NCBI RefSeq assembly: GCF_900105585.1
Contig: NZ_FNRT01000002.1
Span: 1,116,001-1,180,000 of the forward strand
DNA: 64,000 nucleotides
Direction of reading: 5' to 3'
Source of the DNA: Nocardioides exalbidus
GTDB taxonomy: Bacteria > Actinomycetota > Actinomycetes > Propionibacteriales > Nocardioidaceae
Shown here: one piece after another, positions 52,209-61,761 of the stretch
How positions within the stretch are numbered: the stretch's first letter is position 1
Layout of the letters: every line of letters begins with the position of its first letter
Position numbers and translations under genes: made by a program
Notes under the pieces: model-generated
Seen by the model: the letters and a program-made list of their open reading frames with translations, nothing else
Told to the model about the DNA's origin: nothing
Database searches by the model: none

Positions 52209-53486
52209 CTACGCCATGGCGGCGGCGGAGAGCGCCCGCCGCATCAGGATCCAGGCCGAGGCTGCCGACACGACAGACATGACCAGGGCGACCGCCAGTC
52301 CGTTCGCCAGCAGGCCCGTGAGGAGCAGCGCGGGTACGCCGACCAGCAGGGCGGCTCCCTCGACCGCGGCCGCGGTCTGGGGTCGCCCGACGCCGCGCAG
52401 CACGTCGGCCGAGACGTAGCGGACGGCGATGCCCCAGGCGGCCGGCGCGAGCGCGACCGAGAGGAGGACGGACTCGGAGAAGTTTCTGCCGAAAAGCAGG
52501 TGAATGGCGGGCCAAGCCAGCAGCGCAGACACCACGCCGACGGCCAGGCCACCGACGGCGGCACGGCGAACGGCGATGCGGGCCGAGTCATGGCGCGCCT
52601 CGGCCTCGGTCTCGGCGCTGATTCGCGGGAGCAGCTCGTTGCCGATGGCGCTGATCGCCGGGGACGCCATCTGCGACCATGTGCTGGCGATAGCGTAAAC
52701 CCCCAGCGTCGCCGGGGAGGCCGTCACGGACAGCGCAAGCTGGTCGACGCGGGTGTTGGTCATGGCCGGCACCACCCAGGCCGCGTTGCGGACGGCGTAC
52801 GCTCGGAGCGACCCGCGCTCGACGGGAGCCTCGCCCTCCACCGCGCCGGCAACGGCCGAGTGCCGGGCCGCAGCCAGCAATAGCACGCTGGTCAGGCCGG
52901 ACACCCCGACCGAGAGGCCGTAGACCACGAGCGCGCGGTCGACCGCGACCGCGTCCAGCAGCAGCAGCACGAGGATGCCGCCCGTGTAGACGGGCATCTG
53001 GATCGCCCGGGCCAGGTTCCACCGGCGCAGGTCGAGCCCGTAGAGCGCGGCGGTGAAGACACCGCCAACGAGGGCGGGCACGAGCAGGGCGAAGCCTAGG
53101 AGATAGTGGCGGGTGAGGGCGGGTCCCAGGTCGAGCAGCAGCACGACTCCGACGGCCAGGCCGAGGATGACGACCGTCTGCTGGACGACCCCTCCGAGGG
53201 CGAGACGCACGATGCGCCCCAGCTGCCCCGGCGCCTTGCCGAGGAAGTAGACCACCGCGGCGTTCAGGCCGCCCTCACTCAGCGCAAGCAGGTAGGTCAT
53301 CCACACGAAGACCGCGGCATAGACACCGCGGTCCTCGGGTCCGAGGCCGCGCGCGAGCATGACGCCGCCCAAGGCCGCACCACCGGCGATCGCCAGGTTG
53401 GTGGCCGAGGTGCTCAGGACGCGGCTGCTCGTGATCCGCGAGATCGGGCCCCGCCGCCCGGCGGGCGGCCGAGCCGGCGCCGTCAT
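52209..53486 (-). CDS. Lipid-linked oligosaccharide flippase (Wzx-like, MATE/MVF superfamily)
   Basis: 425 residues with 12-14 membrane segments. ATNLAIAGGAALGGVMLARGLGPEDRGVYAAVF is the usual Wzx/PST start; ends in short cytosolic tail. Expected to flip undecaprenyl-PP-glycan. Its ATG overlaps the capE stop (4 bases), tying it to the minus-strand arm of the locus. Confidence 0.85.
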   Translation of the reverse strand: MTAPARPPAGRRGPISRITSSRVLSTSATNLAIAGGAALGGVMLARGLGPEDRGVYAAVFVWMTYLLALSEGGLNAAVVYFLGKAPGQLGRIVRLALGGVVQQTVVILGLAVGVVLLLDLGPALTRHYLLGFALLVPALVGGVFTAALYGLDLRRWNLARAIQMPVYTGGILVLLLLDAVAVDRALVVYGLSVGVSGLTSVLLLAAARHSAVAGAVEGEAPVERGSLRAYAVRNAAWVVPAMTNTRVDQLALSVTASPATLGVYAIASTWSQMASPAISAIGNELLPRISAETEAEARHDSARIAVRRAAVGGLAVGVVSALLAWPAIHLLFGRNFSESVLLSVALAPAAWGIAVRYVSADVLRGVGRPQTAAAVEGAALLVGVPALLLTGLLANGLAVALVMSVVSAASAWILMRRALSAAAMA

Positions 53487-54529
53487 CGACGCGCCAGTTC
53501 CTCGACCACTTCGGGAATGGTCCGGAGGAGGGCCTGGGTCGCCGCCACGTCGAGCCGCTCGGTGTTGTCGGAGGCGTAGTCCGCGACGTGCGAGACGGCG
53601 TCCTCGCCTTCGGTGAAGTACTTCTCGTACTGCAGTCCGCGGTCGTCGAGCGGCACCCGGAAGAAGTCGCCCTGGTCCTCGGCCTTGACGAACTCCTCCC
53701 GGCTCAGCAGCGTCTCGTGGAGCTTCTCACCGTGCCGCATGCCGATGACCCGCACGTCCGGCTCGTCCTCGCTGAGCAGCCCCCAGACCGCGCGCGCGAG
53801 GGTGTCTACCGTGGACGCCGGCGCCTTCTTGACGAAGAGGTCGCCCGGGCGGGCATTGAGGAAGGCGTGCTTGACCAGCTCGACCGACTCCTGCAGCGAC
53901 ATCAGGAACCGGGTCATCGTGGGCTCGGTGAGCGTCAGTGGCTGGCCCGCGTGCAGCTGCGCTACGAACGCTGGGATGACCGAGCCACGGGAGTAGAGCA
54001 CGTTGCCGTACCGGGTCACCGAGACGGTCATGCCCGACGTGGGATTGTTGCGTGCGTAGGCCTGCGCCGTCTTCTCCATGAGGGCCTTCGACATCCCCAT
54101 CGCGTTGACCGGGTAAACGGCCTTGTCGGTACTCAGGCACACCAGCGCCCGAACACCGGATGCGGCGGCGGTCTCGATGACGTTGTGACTGCCGACGATG
54201 TTGGTCTTGACCGCCTGCTGCGGGAAGAACTCACACGAGGGCACCTGCTTGAGCGCGGCTGCGTGGAAGACGAAGTCAGCGCCGGTGAAGGCAGGGCGCA
54301 CGGAGTCGGCGTCGCGGACGTCGCCCAAGAAGAAGCGCATGCGCTCGTCGTTGAACGAGCGACGCATCAGGTCCTGCTTGGCCTCATCGCGGCTGAAGAC
54401 GTTGACCTGCGCGACCCCTTCCTCAAGGAGGTGGCGCGCCATCACGGCGCCGAATGAGCCGGTGCCTCCGGTGATGGCGACCGTCGCTCCCGCGAGGTCC
54501 TCGGCGTGGGGCGGGGCGGGGTGGTTCAC
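53483..54529 (-). CDS. capE: CapE/WbjB-type UDP-GlcNAc 4,6-dehydratase/5-epimerase
   Basis: 348 residues. VAITGGTGSFGAVMARHLLEEG, FSRDEAKQDLMRRSF, FHAAALKQVPSCEFFPQQAVKTNIVGSHNVI, LSTDKAVYPVNAMGMSKALMEK (the Met replaces the usual Tyr, as in CapE) and GMRHGEKLHETLL. First step from UDP-GlcNAc toward UDP-L-FucNAc; CapF and CapG are on the opposite strand in the same locus. Start ATG with gap of 46 bases to the corrected end of the upstream dehydratase. Confidence 0.92.
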   Translation of the reverse strand: MNHPAPPHAEDLAGATVAITGGTGSFGAVMARHLLEEGVAQVNVFSRDEAKQDLMRRSFNDERMRFFLGDVRDADSVRPAFTGADFVFHAAALKQVPSCEFFPQQAVKTNIVGSHNVIETAAASGVRALVCLSTDKAVYPVNAMGMSKALMEKTAQAYARNNPTSGMTVSVTRYGNVLYSRGSVIPAFVAQLHAGQPLTLTEPTMTRFLMSLQESVELVKHAFLNARPGDLFVKKAPASTVDTLARAVWGLLSEDEPDVRVIGMRHGEKLHETLLSREEFVKAEDQGDFFRVPLDDRGLQYEKYFTEGEDAVSHVADYASDNTERLDVAATQALLRTIPEVVEELARR

Positions 54530-54575
54530 ATGTGCTCCTCGGAAGTATCCGGTGTCGAGTTGGCAACGCAGCGTG

Positions 54576-56320
54576 TCACGTGTCTCCCGCCGTGTGGGTC
54601 AGGTCACTCAACTCGGCCGGGTCGATGGGTGGGACCGATACCGACCGGATCATCGAGTGACCGGTAGCCGTGGCGGCCTCCGCCTCGGAGAAGAGGACCT
54701 CATGTAGCTTCTCGCCCGGACGCAGACCACTGAAGACGATGTCGATGCCCTGGGCCCCGAGAGCGAGATCATCCGCTTGGCGACGTCGAGGATGCGCACC
54801 GGCTCGCCCATCTCGAGCACCATCACGGCACCCCCGTCACCCATGGCCCCGGCCTGCACGACGAGCTCGCAGGCCTCGGGGATCGTCATGAAGTAGCGAG
54901 TCACGTCGGGGTGAGTGACCGTGATCGGCCCACCACCGGCGATCTGCGCGTTGAATGTGTGCAGCATCGACCCGCGCGAGCCCAGCACGTTGCCGAAGCG
55001 AACCGACATGAAGGGCGCGCCGGTGGTCTCGGCGTGCCAGGCCGTGAGCTGCTCGGCCAAGCGCTTGGTCGAGCCCAGGACGCTCGTAGCGTCGGCGGCC
55101 TTGTCGGTGGAGATGTTGACGAACCGCTCGACGTCGAAGTCGGCCGCGAGTTGGAGGAGGTTGAGCGTGCCGAGGACGTTGGTCTTCCAGCCCTCGGCGG
55201 GAAAGCGCTCGAGCATCGGCAGGTGCTTCAGCGCAGCGGCGTGGAAGACGATCTGCGGGCGGACGTCGGCGAAGATTGCGCGCAGGCTGTCCTTCTCGCG
55301 GATGTCGGCCAGCACGGTCTCCGGTGAGTCGAGCAGGCCGTGGCCGTAGATCGCCAGCTGGACCGCGTGCAGCGCGGACTCGTCGCGGTCGAGCAGCGTC
55401 ATGGACGACGGGCCGAACCGGTGGACCTGGCGGGCGAGCTCGGAGCCGATCGACCCGCCGGCGCCCGTGATGAGCACGCGCTTGCCGCTGAGATAGCCGG
55501 CGATGGCGGAGAGGTCGGTCGCGACCTGGTGCCGACCGAGGACGTCGCTGATCTCGACGCGTCGGATGTCGTTGCGCTTGACCTCGCCGTTGGACAGCTC
55601 GCCGAGACGCGGCAGCACCAAGACCTCGAGCCCGGCCTTGGTCGCCTGGCGCTGGACCCGGTCGACTAGCTCGCCGGGAGCCCGAGGCACGGCGATCAGC
55701 ACGGCGGACGCGTCGACGCTGTCGGCCGCCTCGACGAGCGACGCGCCCGAGCCAACGACGGGGATCCCATGGATCCGGAGGTGGCGTTTGCCGGGGTTGT
55801 CGTCCAGGAAGCCCACCGGGCGCAACCCGAGGCTGTCGTCGGCCCGCACCAGGCTGAGCACCTGTCGGCCGGCGTCACCGGCGCCGTAGATCAGCAGGGC
55901 CCGGCCGGAGTGGCGCGACTCGTGGCCGCGGTCGCGCATCGCCCGATAGAACCAGCGACCTGCAGCCGCTGCCACGAGCGCCATCGGAGGGGCAAGGACG
56001 GGCAGGCTCCGGGGCAGGAGGTCGTTGAGGACAGGTGCCGTCACGACCGTGATCGCGGCGACGGCGAGGAAGTGCAGGGCGAGGCCGAGGGCCTCGTCGA
56101 AGGAGCCCACAAGAAAGCGACCGCGGTAGAACTTCGTGGCGACCCCGATGACGACCAGCAACACGCACGACAGGACGAGGTAGCGGAGCACCGACTCCCA
56201 CTGGACCTCGTTGATGTTGAAGGAGTAGCGGAGGCCGATTACAAAGGCGACCCCGAGGGTCCAGCAGACGACGTCCCACGTCGCCAGAGCGCCCCGCCGC
56301 ACCACACTGTTGGACCACAT
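54576..56320 (-). pseudogene. WbpM/PglF-like membrane UDP-HexNAc 4,6-dehydratase, frameshifted near 3' end
   Basis: Four N-terminal membrane segments (about 10-110), a first Rossmann domain (ALLIYGAGDAGRQVLSLV) and the SDR catalytic domain (RVLITGAGGSIGSELARQV, FHAAALKHLPMLERFP, ISTDKAADATSVLGSTKRLAEQ; the position usually Met before Gly-x-x-Lys is Leu). The frame read from the ATG ends at 54650 after 556 residues, the last 33 unrelated. One base is missing in the GGG run at 54752-54754 (plus strand): restoring it continues as QGIDIVFSGLRPGEKLHE and stops at 54576, giving 581 residues, family length. Either a real mutation or a homopolymer sequencing error. Makes the 4-keto-6-deoxy precursor of D-QuiNAc/FucNAc. 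Confidence 0.85.
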
Positions 56321-56486
56321 CGAATTGAACCCCGTCGTTCGCCTGCAAGAACTCGTCGTGATGCTAACGCGGGTCGGCGGTGTCGCCACGATCGACGCAC
56401 AACCGTGGATGGCGGCTCGGGAGGCCATCCGACGCAGCGCGGGACGCGACGTACGCTTCACTCGCGGCACTGGAAGACTCACGCTC

Positions 56487-57446
56487 ATGAGCCACGGGTC
56501 GTCGCCGTCCCACCTGCGCGGCCTCGCCGAGGTCGCGGCGGCCAGCGTCCTGTGGGGCACCGGCGGGCTGGCGGTCCAGCTGATCCGCGAGCACGAGGCG
56601 ATGTCGCCGGTGACCATCAGCGCCTGGCGGATGGCGATCGCCGCGGTCGTGCTGCTGGTCGCCCTCCTCGCGGTGCGCCGGGCCGGGGAGCTCGTCGAGC
56701 TGGCCCGCTCGCGGCCCCGCCAGCTGCTCGTCGTCGGCGCCGGCACGGCCGCCTACCAGGGCTTCTACTTCGTCTCGGTCACCCAGGTCGGGGTCGCCGT
56801 GTCGACCGTGGTCAGCCTCGGCCTCGCGCCCGTCCTCCTGACCGTGGCGGAGGCGGTGCGCGATCGCCGGCCCCCGGCGGCGGGGCGGCTGGTGGTGCTG
56901 GTGGCGGCCCTCGCCGGCCTGCTGATGGTCAGCGTGGCCGGGCACGCGTCGTCGACCGGCCCGGCCCCGGTCGCCGGGGTGCTGCTCGCGATCGCGAGCG
57001 GGACGACGTACGCCCTCACCACCGCGGCCGGCGGCTCGATCAGCAAGGAGTCGTCCCCACTCGTGCTCACCAGCGGGATGACGCTGGTCGGCGCCGTGGT
57101 GCTGCTGCCGTGCACGGCGCTGGTCGACGGACCGCACGTCACGACCGATGCGGCCGCCCTGGCGTGGTTGGCCTACCTCGGCGTGCTGACCATGGCGCTG
57201 GCCTACGTCCTGCTCTACTCCGGCCTGCGCGTCGTCGCGCCGAGCACGGCGGTGACGGCCAGCCTCGTCGAGCCCGTCACCGCGGCGGTGGTGGCCGCGG
57301 TCGTGCTGGGCGAGTCGCTCGGCCCGGTCGCGGTCGTCGGGATCCTGCTCGTCCTCGGCGCCGTCGCCGGTCTCGGTCGCCCGGCGGCCGCGGCAGGACC
57401 GGTGCTGCCGGACCCGGACCCGGTCCGACCGCCTACGGCACCTTGA
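56487..57446 (+). CDS. EamA/DMT-family transporter
   Basis: 319 residues, ten hydrophobic segments in two EamA repeats: VAAASVLWGTGGLAVQLI ... QGFYFVSVTQVGVAVSTVVSLGLAPVLL and the second SGTTYALTTAAGG ... LYSGLRVVAPSTAVTASLVEPVTAAVVAAVVLGESL. Family members export amino acids or metabolites; substrate unknown. No neighbour suggests one. The 3' end overlaps the convergent glycosidase gene by 14 bases. Confidence 0.88.
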   Translation: MSHGSSPSHLRGLAEVAAASVLWGTGGLAVQLIREHEAMSPVTISAWRMAIAAVVLLVALLAVRRAGELVELARSRPRQLLVVGAGTAAYQGFYFVSVTQVGVAVSTVVSLGLAPVLLTVAEAVRDRRPPAAGRLVVLVAALAGLLMVSVAGHASSTGPAPVAGVLLAIASGTTYALTTAAGGSISKESSPLVLTSGMTLVGAVVLLPCTALVDGPHVTTDAAALAWLAYLGVLTMALAYVLLYSGLRVVAPSTAVTASLVEPVTAAVVAAVVLGESLGPVAVVGILLVLGAVAGLGRPAAAAGPVLPDPDPVRPPTAP

Positions 57447-58260
57447 CGTCGACGCTGACCCAGTCGACCAGCATGCTCGGCCGGGTGCCGCCGGCGACGG
57501 CGTACTGGGGTTCGACGAGCTTGTTGGAGAGCCGCAGGTGGAAGGGCGTGGCGTTGCCGGGCACGCGTCGCGCGTCCGGCGTGGACACCACGTCGTAGAG
57601 CCGGTTGCCGGCGCCGTCCGTCGCGGAGTAGGTCACCGTGTCGCCACCGATCGTGAACTCGGCGGAGTACTGCCAGTAGACCTCCCACGGCATCGCGCCG
57701 GCGGGGAACGCCGGTGTCACGGGGAACAGCTCGGGGCCGCGTCCGGTCGCGACGCAGGCGTTGGCGACCGTGTCCGGCGCGTCGTCGTAGCAGATGTGCG
57801 AGCCGAGCTGGGCGCCCCACTGCTTGAGCGGGCCGTAGCTCTCGATGACGTCGACCTCGCGCGGGTCGACGCCGTCGGGGTGCTGCACCCAGAAGGCGGC
57901 GTAGCTGGTGCCCACGTCGGGCATCACCAGGCTGGCCGTGACCCGCACCTGGGTGCCCACCGGGAGGGTCCAGCCGGCGTTGCTCCGGATCTGGGCGACC
58001 TGGCCGACGTCGAGCTGGCCCAGGCCGTTCTGCACGGCCGAGCCCTGGCCTCCGAGCATGCTGTGCCACTGGTCGGAGGTCGTCCCGGCGGGGCCGTCGA
58101 ACCCGTCGCTGAAGACCTGCTCCCAGCCCCAGGTCGGCGCGGGGTCGGAGTCGACCGTGTCACCGCGCGGGATCGACGCGGGCGCCGGCGCGGCGTGCGC
58201 CACGACGACGAGCGCGGAGGCGCAGACGGCGCCGACGAGGGCGCGCGCGAGCCGTGACAT
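57433..58260 (-). CDS. Secreted GH16-like glycoside hydrolase
   Basis: 275 residues. Signal peptide about 1-28 (ALVGAVCASALVVVAHAAPA). Concanavalin-like fold with the catalytic strand REVDVIESYG, matching the GH16 E-x-D-x-x-E; also WEQVFSDGFDG at the start and YAAFWVQHP. GH16 enzymes cut beta-1,3/1,4-glucans and galactans. Could act on the host's own or foreign polysaccharide; target not readable. Confidence 0.82.
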   Translation of the reverse strand: MSRLARALVGAVCASALVVVAHAAPAPASIPRGDTVDSDPAPTWGWEQVFSDGFDGPAGTTSDQWHSMLGGQGSAVQNGLGQLDVGQVAQIRSNAGWTLPVGTQVRVTASLVMPDVGTSYAAFWVQHPDGVDPREVDVIESYGPLKQWGAQLGSHICYDDAPDTVANACVATGRGPELFPVTPAFPAGAMPWEVYWQYSAEFTIGGDTVTYSATDGAGNRLYDVVSTPDARRVPGNATPFHLRLSNKLVEPQYAVAGGTRPSMLVDWVSVDVKVP

Positions 58261-58276
58261 CGCCCTCCCCAGGTGT

Positions 58277-58322
58277 GCGTGACCGATACGTGTGTGACAG
58301 GTGTGACCGTGCGGCGATGCTA
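58277..58322 (-). promoter_or_regulatory. Direct repeats and -10 of the GH16 gene
   Basis: Three copies of G(T/C)GTGAC on the plus strand (58277-58283, 58292-58298, 58301-58307) lie between a minus-strand TAGCAT hexamer (58322-58317) and the gene. Possible operator repeats; spacing of 15 and 9 bases. Confidence 0.35.
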
Positions 58323-58365
58323 CGAAGTCAGACCAACCCGTCCGAATCGACGCCCCGCGACGCCA

Positions 58366-60546
58366 TCAGCTGACCGTCGTGAGCAGCTGCGTGGCGCGGG
58401 TCAGGACGACGTAGAGGGTCGCCCGGCCGGTGGCGGACTCGTCCTCGATCTCCTGCGGCGAGACGACCACGATGCCGTCGAACTCCAGGCCCTTGGTGTC
58501 GAGGCCGGTCAGCACGACGATGCGGTCCTCCCCGCTCGGGGTGACGCTCGAGTCGACGGCGGCGCGGGCACCCGCGGCGTCGTCGGCGTGCTCGGGCCAC
58601 GACGCGAGCCAGGCGTTGACCTCGGAGCGCCGCGCCACGGGTACGACGATGCCCACCGTCCCCTCGACACGCCCGCTGATGGTGGTGACGGACTCGCGCA
58701 CGGCGGCCTCGAGGTCGTCGACCGGTCCGACCACCTGCGGCTCCTCACCGGTCCGGCGTACGGCATCGGGCAGGTCGGCGTCGAGACCGACGCGTCGGGC
58801 GTAGGCGGCGGCGAAGGCGTAGATCTCGGCCGAGTTGCGGTAGTTGGTCGACAGGTGGAACTCGTGGAGCTCCTTGCCCTCGAGCGCCTCGGCCCGCGCG
58901 GCGGTGGCCTCCGGCGCGTCGGGCCACGACGACTGCGCGGGGTCGCCGACGATCGTCCAGCTGGCGGCGCGACCGCGACGACCGACCATCCGCCACTGCA
59001 TCGGCGTGAGGTCCTGGGCCTCGTCGATGAGGACGTGGGCGTAGCCGTCGTCCTCGATGCGGTGGGTCGGCGCGGACCAGGCGAGTCCACCGGGGGCGTA
59101 CTCGCGCTCGGAGATCGTGGTCAGCTCCTGGAGGTCGACGCCGCCCTCGAGCAGGCCGGTCTCGTCGAGGTCGCGCTCGTCGTCGGTGCGCTGCGGTACG
59201 TCGCCGAGGGCGTAGCGGAGCTCGTCGAGCAGCGGCACGTCCTCGATCGTCGGCCCGGCGGAGCCGTCCCACGACTTCAGCAGCACGACCTGGTCCTCGC
59301 GGGACACCACGCCCTCCCCGACCCGGGCCAGGAACTCGGGGTCGCGCAGCCAGCCGAAGACGGTCGGCGCGTCGAGCGGCGGCCACCAGGCCGACGCGAA
59401 CTCGACGAAGCCCGCGTGGGAGAGCATGTCGTCGTCGAAGGCCTCACGGCCCCGCTCGCGGCCCCGCTCGCCGGTGACCTGGCGCCACATCGCGTCGAGC
59501 AGCGTCCTTGCGACGCGGGGCAACTGGCGGTTGCGGCGGCCCTGCGACATGAGCTGTCGGCGCAGCCTGCCGAGCAGGCCGGGGTCGAGCACGATCGTCT
59601 CGTCGCGCCAGGAGATGCGGAAGCTCGTCGGCGCGCCGGGCGCGTGCTGACGCGCGGTGCGGCGCAGCAGCTCGGCCATCTTGGTGGCGCCCTTCACGTC
59701 GGCCACGGCGGGCTCGTCGTGGCGGGTCGCACGGATCCCGCCGACGACCTCGCCGAGCGAGCGCAGCGCGACGGCGGTCTCGCCGAGGCTGGGGAGCACG
59801 CGCTCGATGTAGCGCATGAAGACGCCGCTCGGACCGACGACGAGCACGCCGCCGCCCTCGTAGCGACGGCGGTCGGAGTAGAGGAGGAAGGCCGCGCGGT
59901 GCAGCGCGACCACGGTCTTGCCGGTGCCCGGACCGCCGGAGATCGACACGACGCCCTTGCCGGGCGCCCGGATCGCCTGGTCCTGCTCGGCCTGGATGGT
60001 GGCGACGATCGAGTGCATCGACCGGTCGCGGGCCCGGGACAGCTGCGCCATCAGCGCGCCCTCGCCGACGATCGGCAGGTCGGTCTCGATCTCCTGGTCC
60101 AGCAGCTCGTCCTCGACGCCGATGACGGTGCGGTGCAGCGAGCGGAGGACGCGACGGCGCACTACCCCGGACGGGGTGGCGGCCGTGGCCTGGTAGAACA
60201 CGCCGGCGGCCGGGGCGCGCCAGTCGATCAGGAGGACGTCGCGGTCCGCGTTGCGTACGCCGATGCGGCCGATGTAGCGCGGCAGCGGGTCGATCGCGGG
60301 GTCGAGGTCGAGGCGCCCGAAGACCAGACCCTCGTGGGCGGCGTCGAGCTGGGCGATGCGCTTCGCGGCCTGGAAGACCATCGCGTCACGCTCGACGAGG
60401 CCTCCCTCGTGCTCCAGCTTGCCGCGGTTGCGTCCCTCTGCGGCGAGCGCCTGCGCGCTGCGGGTGGACGCCTCCAGCTGCACGTAGACCTCGTCGACGT
60501 AGCCCTGCTCCGCCGCGATCTCGCGCGCCTCGAGCTCCTCGCTCAC
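58366..60546 (-). CDS. helD: HelD-type UvrD-like helicase (RNA polymerase recycling factor)
   Basis: 726 residues. N-terminal coiled coil (1-60) typical of HelD, IDWRAPAAGVFYQAT, Walker A SISGGPGTGKTVVALHRA (Lys210), Walker B VLIDEAQDLTPMQWRMVGRR, motif VGDPAQSS, STNYRNSAEI and C-terminal VVVSPQEIEDESATGRATLYVVLTRATQ. HelD proteins remove stalled RNA polymerase from DNA; class II forms in actinobacteria can confer rifamycin tolerance. GTG start after GAGGAG. Single gene. Confidence 0.92.
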   Translation of the reverse strand: MSEELEAREIAAEQGYVDEVYVQLEASTRSAQALAAEGRNRGKLEHEGGLVERDAMVFQAAKRIAQLDAAHEGLVFGRLDLDPAIDPLPRYIGRIGVRNADRDVLLIDWRAPAAGVFYQATAATPSGVVRRRVLRSLHRTVIGVEDELLDQEIETDLPIVGEGALMAQLSRARDRSMHSIVATIQAEQDQAIRAPGKGVVSISGGPGTGKTVVALHRAAFLLYSDRRRYEGGGVLVVGPSGVFMRYIERVLPSLGETAVALRSLGEVVGGIRATRHDEPAVADVKGATKMAELLRRTARQHAPGAPTSFRISWRDETIVLDPGLLGRLRRQLMSQGRRNRQLPRVARTLLDAMWRQVTGERGRERGREAFDDDMLSHAGFVEFASAWWPPLDAPTVFGWLRDPEFLARVGEGVVSREDQVVLLKSWDGSAGPTIEDVPLLDELRYALGDVPQRTDDERDLDETGLLEGGVDLQELTTISEREYAPGGLAWSAPTHRIEDDGYAHVLIDEAQDLTPMQWRMVGRRGRAASWTIVGDPAQSSWPDAPEATAARAEALEGKELHEFHLSTNYRNSAEIYAFAAAYARRVGLDADLPDAVRRTGEEPQVVGPVDDLEAAVRESVTTISGRVEGTVGIVVPVARRSEVNAWLASWPEHADDAAGARAAVDSSVTPSGEDRIVVLTGLDTKGLEFDGIVVVSPQEIEDESATGRATLYVVLTRATQLLTTVS

Positions 60547-61194
60547 ACCAGCTCCTCATCCCCCGAAACCGACTGCCCGTACCCATCGGGCAGACCGTCA
60601 AGAGTACCGGCGAGCACCCCCCAGCGCCGACTTACCGCGAATCCGTGGAAGCTGAAGCGGCGCCCACGGCAACCCCTGAAAGGCAAGCGAGGTTTAGACC
60701 ACCTCGAGTTGGGTAGGGACCTGGGGTTGATTCTGGATGTACCGTCTGGGATCGCGTTCCGGGGGTAGCTCCCTCGGTGCAGGGAAAGGTCGAATTCCGA
60801 CTCGGCCGATCGCAGTTAAGCGCTCTCGCCCTCCGCCGCCTACATCAGGCCCCGGGGGGCCGGAGTGTGCCTCAAGGTCGCTTCCACTGTTGATGCGTGC
60901 ACCACGTCCGGGGAGCCCGTGTGTGTGAACTCAATTGACCGTTAGTCCCCTCTCGCCAACGGCGACAAACAGAGGCATCCTTATCGCCAAGGACTCTCGA
61001 GTCGAGGTCCGCGAACTGTGAGGACCATGACTGCCTCGTAGCCGAGGTAAGTCGGATCGGCGAGTCGGATCGCCGATGCATCGATGTCGGATGGGCAGCT
61101 TCGACTGGCCCTTGTCACCTTTCCCTGCACAATCGACCGGTTGCCCGTAGCGACCGGCGGGAGCTGACACCACCTCACAAGGAGGCCCCTTGCG
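60547..61194. other. Gene-poor stretch of lower GC
   Basis: No coding sequence with actinobacterial codon bias in any frame; short open frames exist but look random. GC is visibly lower than the surroundings. A tRNA-like string around 60763-60805 and a GGTTGATTCTGGAT string near 60725 do not fold into a tRNA or tmRNA. Possibly remnants of a lost gene or an insertion scar. Confidence 0.5.
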
Positions 61195-61761
61195 ATGAGC
61201 ACCCAAGTCCCGATCTGGCGCCGGGCCAACGACACAATCGAGTCCGTTCGCAAAGTGGTTGGCCCGCTGGCTGGCCTGGTTACTGATATCTGGAAGATCG
61301 TCACGGTCGCCGCGATCATCGCGCTGGCCATGACGGGCGCCGCCGTGAAGTGGGTTCCAGGAGTTGCCGCCGGAGCATGCCCCATCGGCGGCAAGGTCGC
61401 CAGGGTGGTCGGGGTCGAGGACAACCTCGCTCCCCTCGTGCCCTTCTTCTGCGAAGTCCCCGACCCAGATGAGCGCGCAGTCGAGGCGACCAAGTCGCGT
61501 CGCGGCGAACTGATCGTTGGAATCCGAGGGTGGCTCCCCTACGGCAAGGCACGGGTTCGCCTCTTCGATCCTGACAAGAACCCGGTCAAACTCAAGAAGT
61601 GGGCGCGGACGCTCCGTCTCGATTCGACCGGCGGCTTCGTGTCCAAGAAGCCTCTGTGGAGGCCGCGAGCGGACGATCCGTCAGGGGAGTACACGGTTGT
61701 GTTCATGATCCGTGACACGCATAGACATCGCGTGTACTCCACTCGGAAGGTGTTGTTCTGA
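61195..61761 (+). CDS. Orphan single-pass membrane protein
   Basis: 188 residues, family not recognised. AAGGAGG lies 8 bases before the ATG, one of the best ribosome sites in the window. One hydrophobic segment about 38-62 (TVAAIIALAMTGAAVKWVPG), two Cys that could pair (61 region and CEVPDPDE), and a C-terminal half (about 95-188) with alternating strands and many Lys/Arg (RGELIVGIRGWLPYGKARVRLFDPDKN ... GEYTVVFMIRDTHRHRVYSTRKVLF) like an Ig-type or jelly-roll domain. Codon use is less GC-biased than neighbours, which suggests recent acquisition. Confidence 0.7.
   Translation: MSTQVPIWRRANDTIESVRKVVGPLAGLVTDIWKIVTVAAIIALAMTGAAVKWVPGVAAGACPIGGKVARVVGVEDNLAPLVPFFCEVPDPDERAVEATKSRRGELIVGIRGWLPYGKARVRLFDPDKNPVKLKKWARTLRLDSTGGFVSKKPLWRPRADDPSGEYTVVFMIRDTHRHRVYSTRKVLF

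Noticed and set aside
60720..60810. tmRNA/tRNA-like strings (GGTTGATTCTGGAT and GGTCGAATTCC)
   Set aside because: No acceptor stem, no CCA-like end or tag-coding ORF, and the T-arm sequence is GTCGAAT instead of TTCGA.
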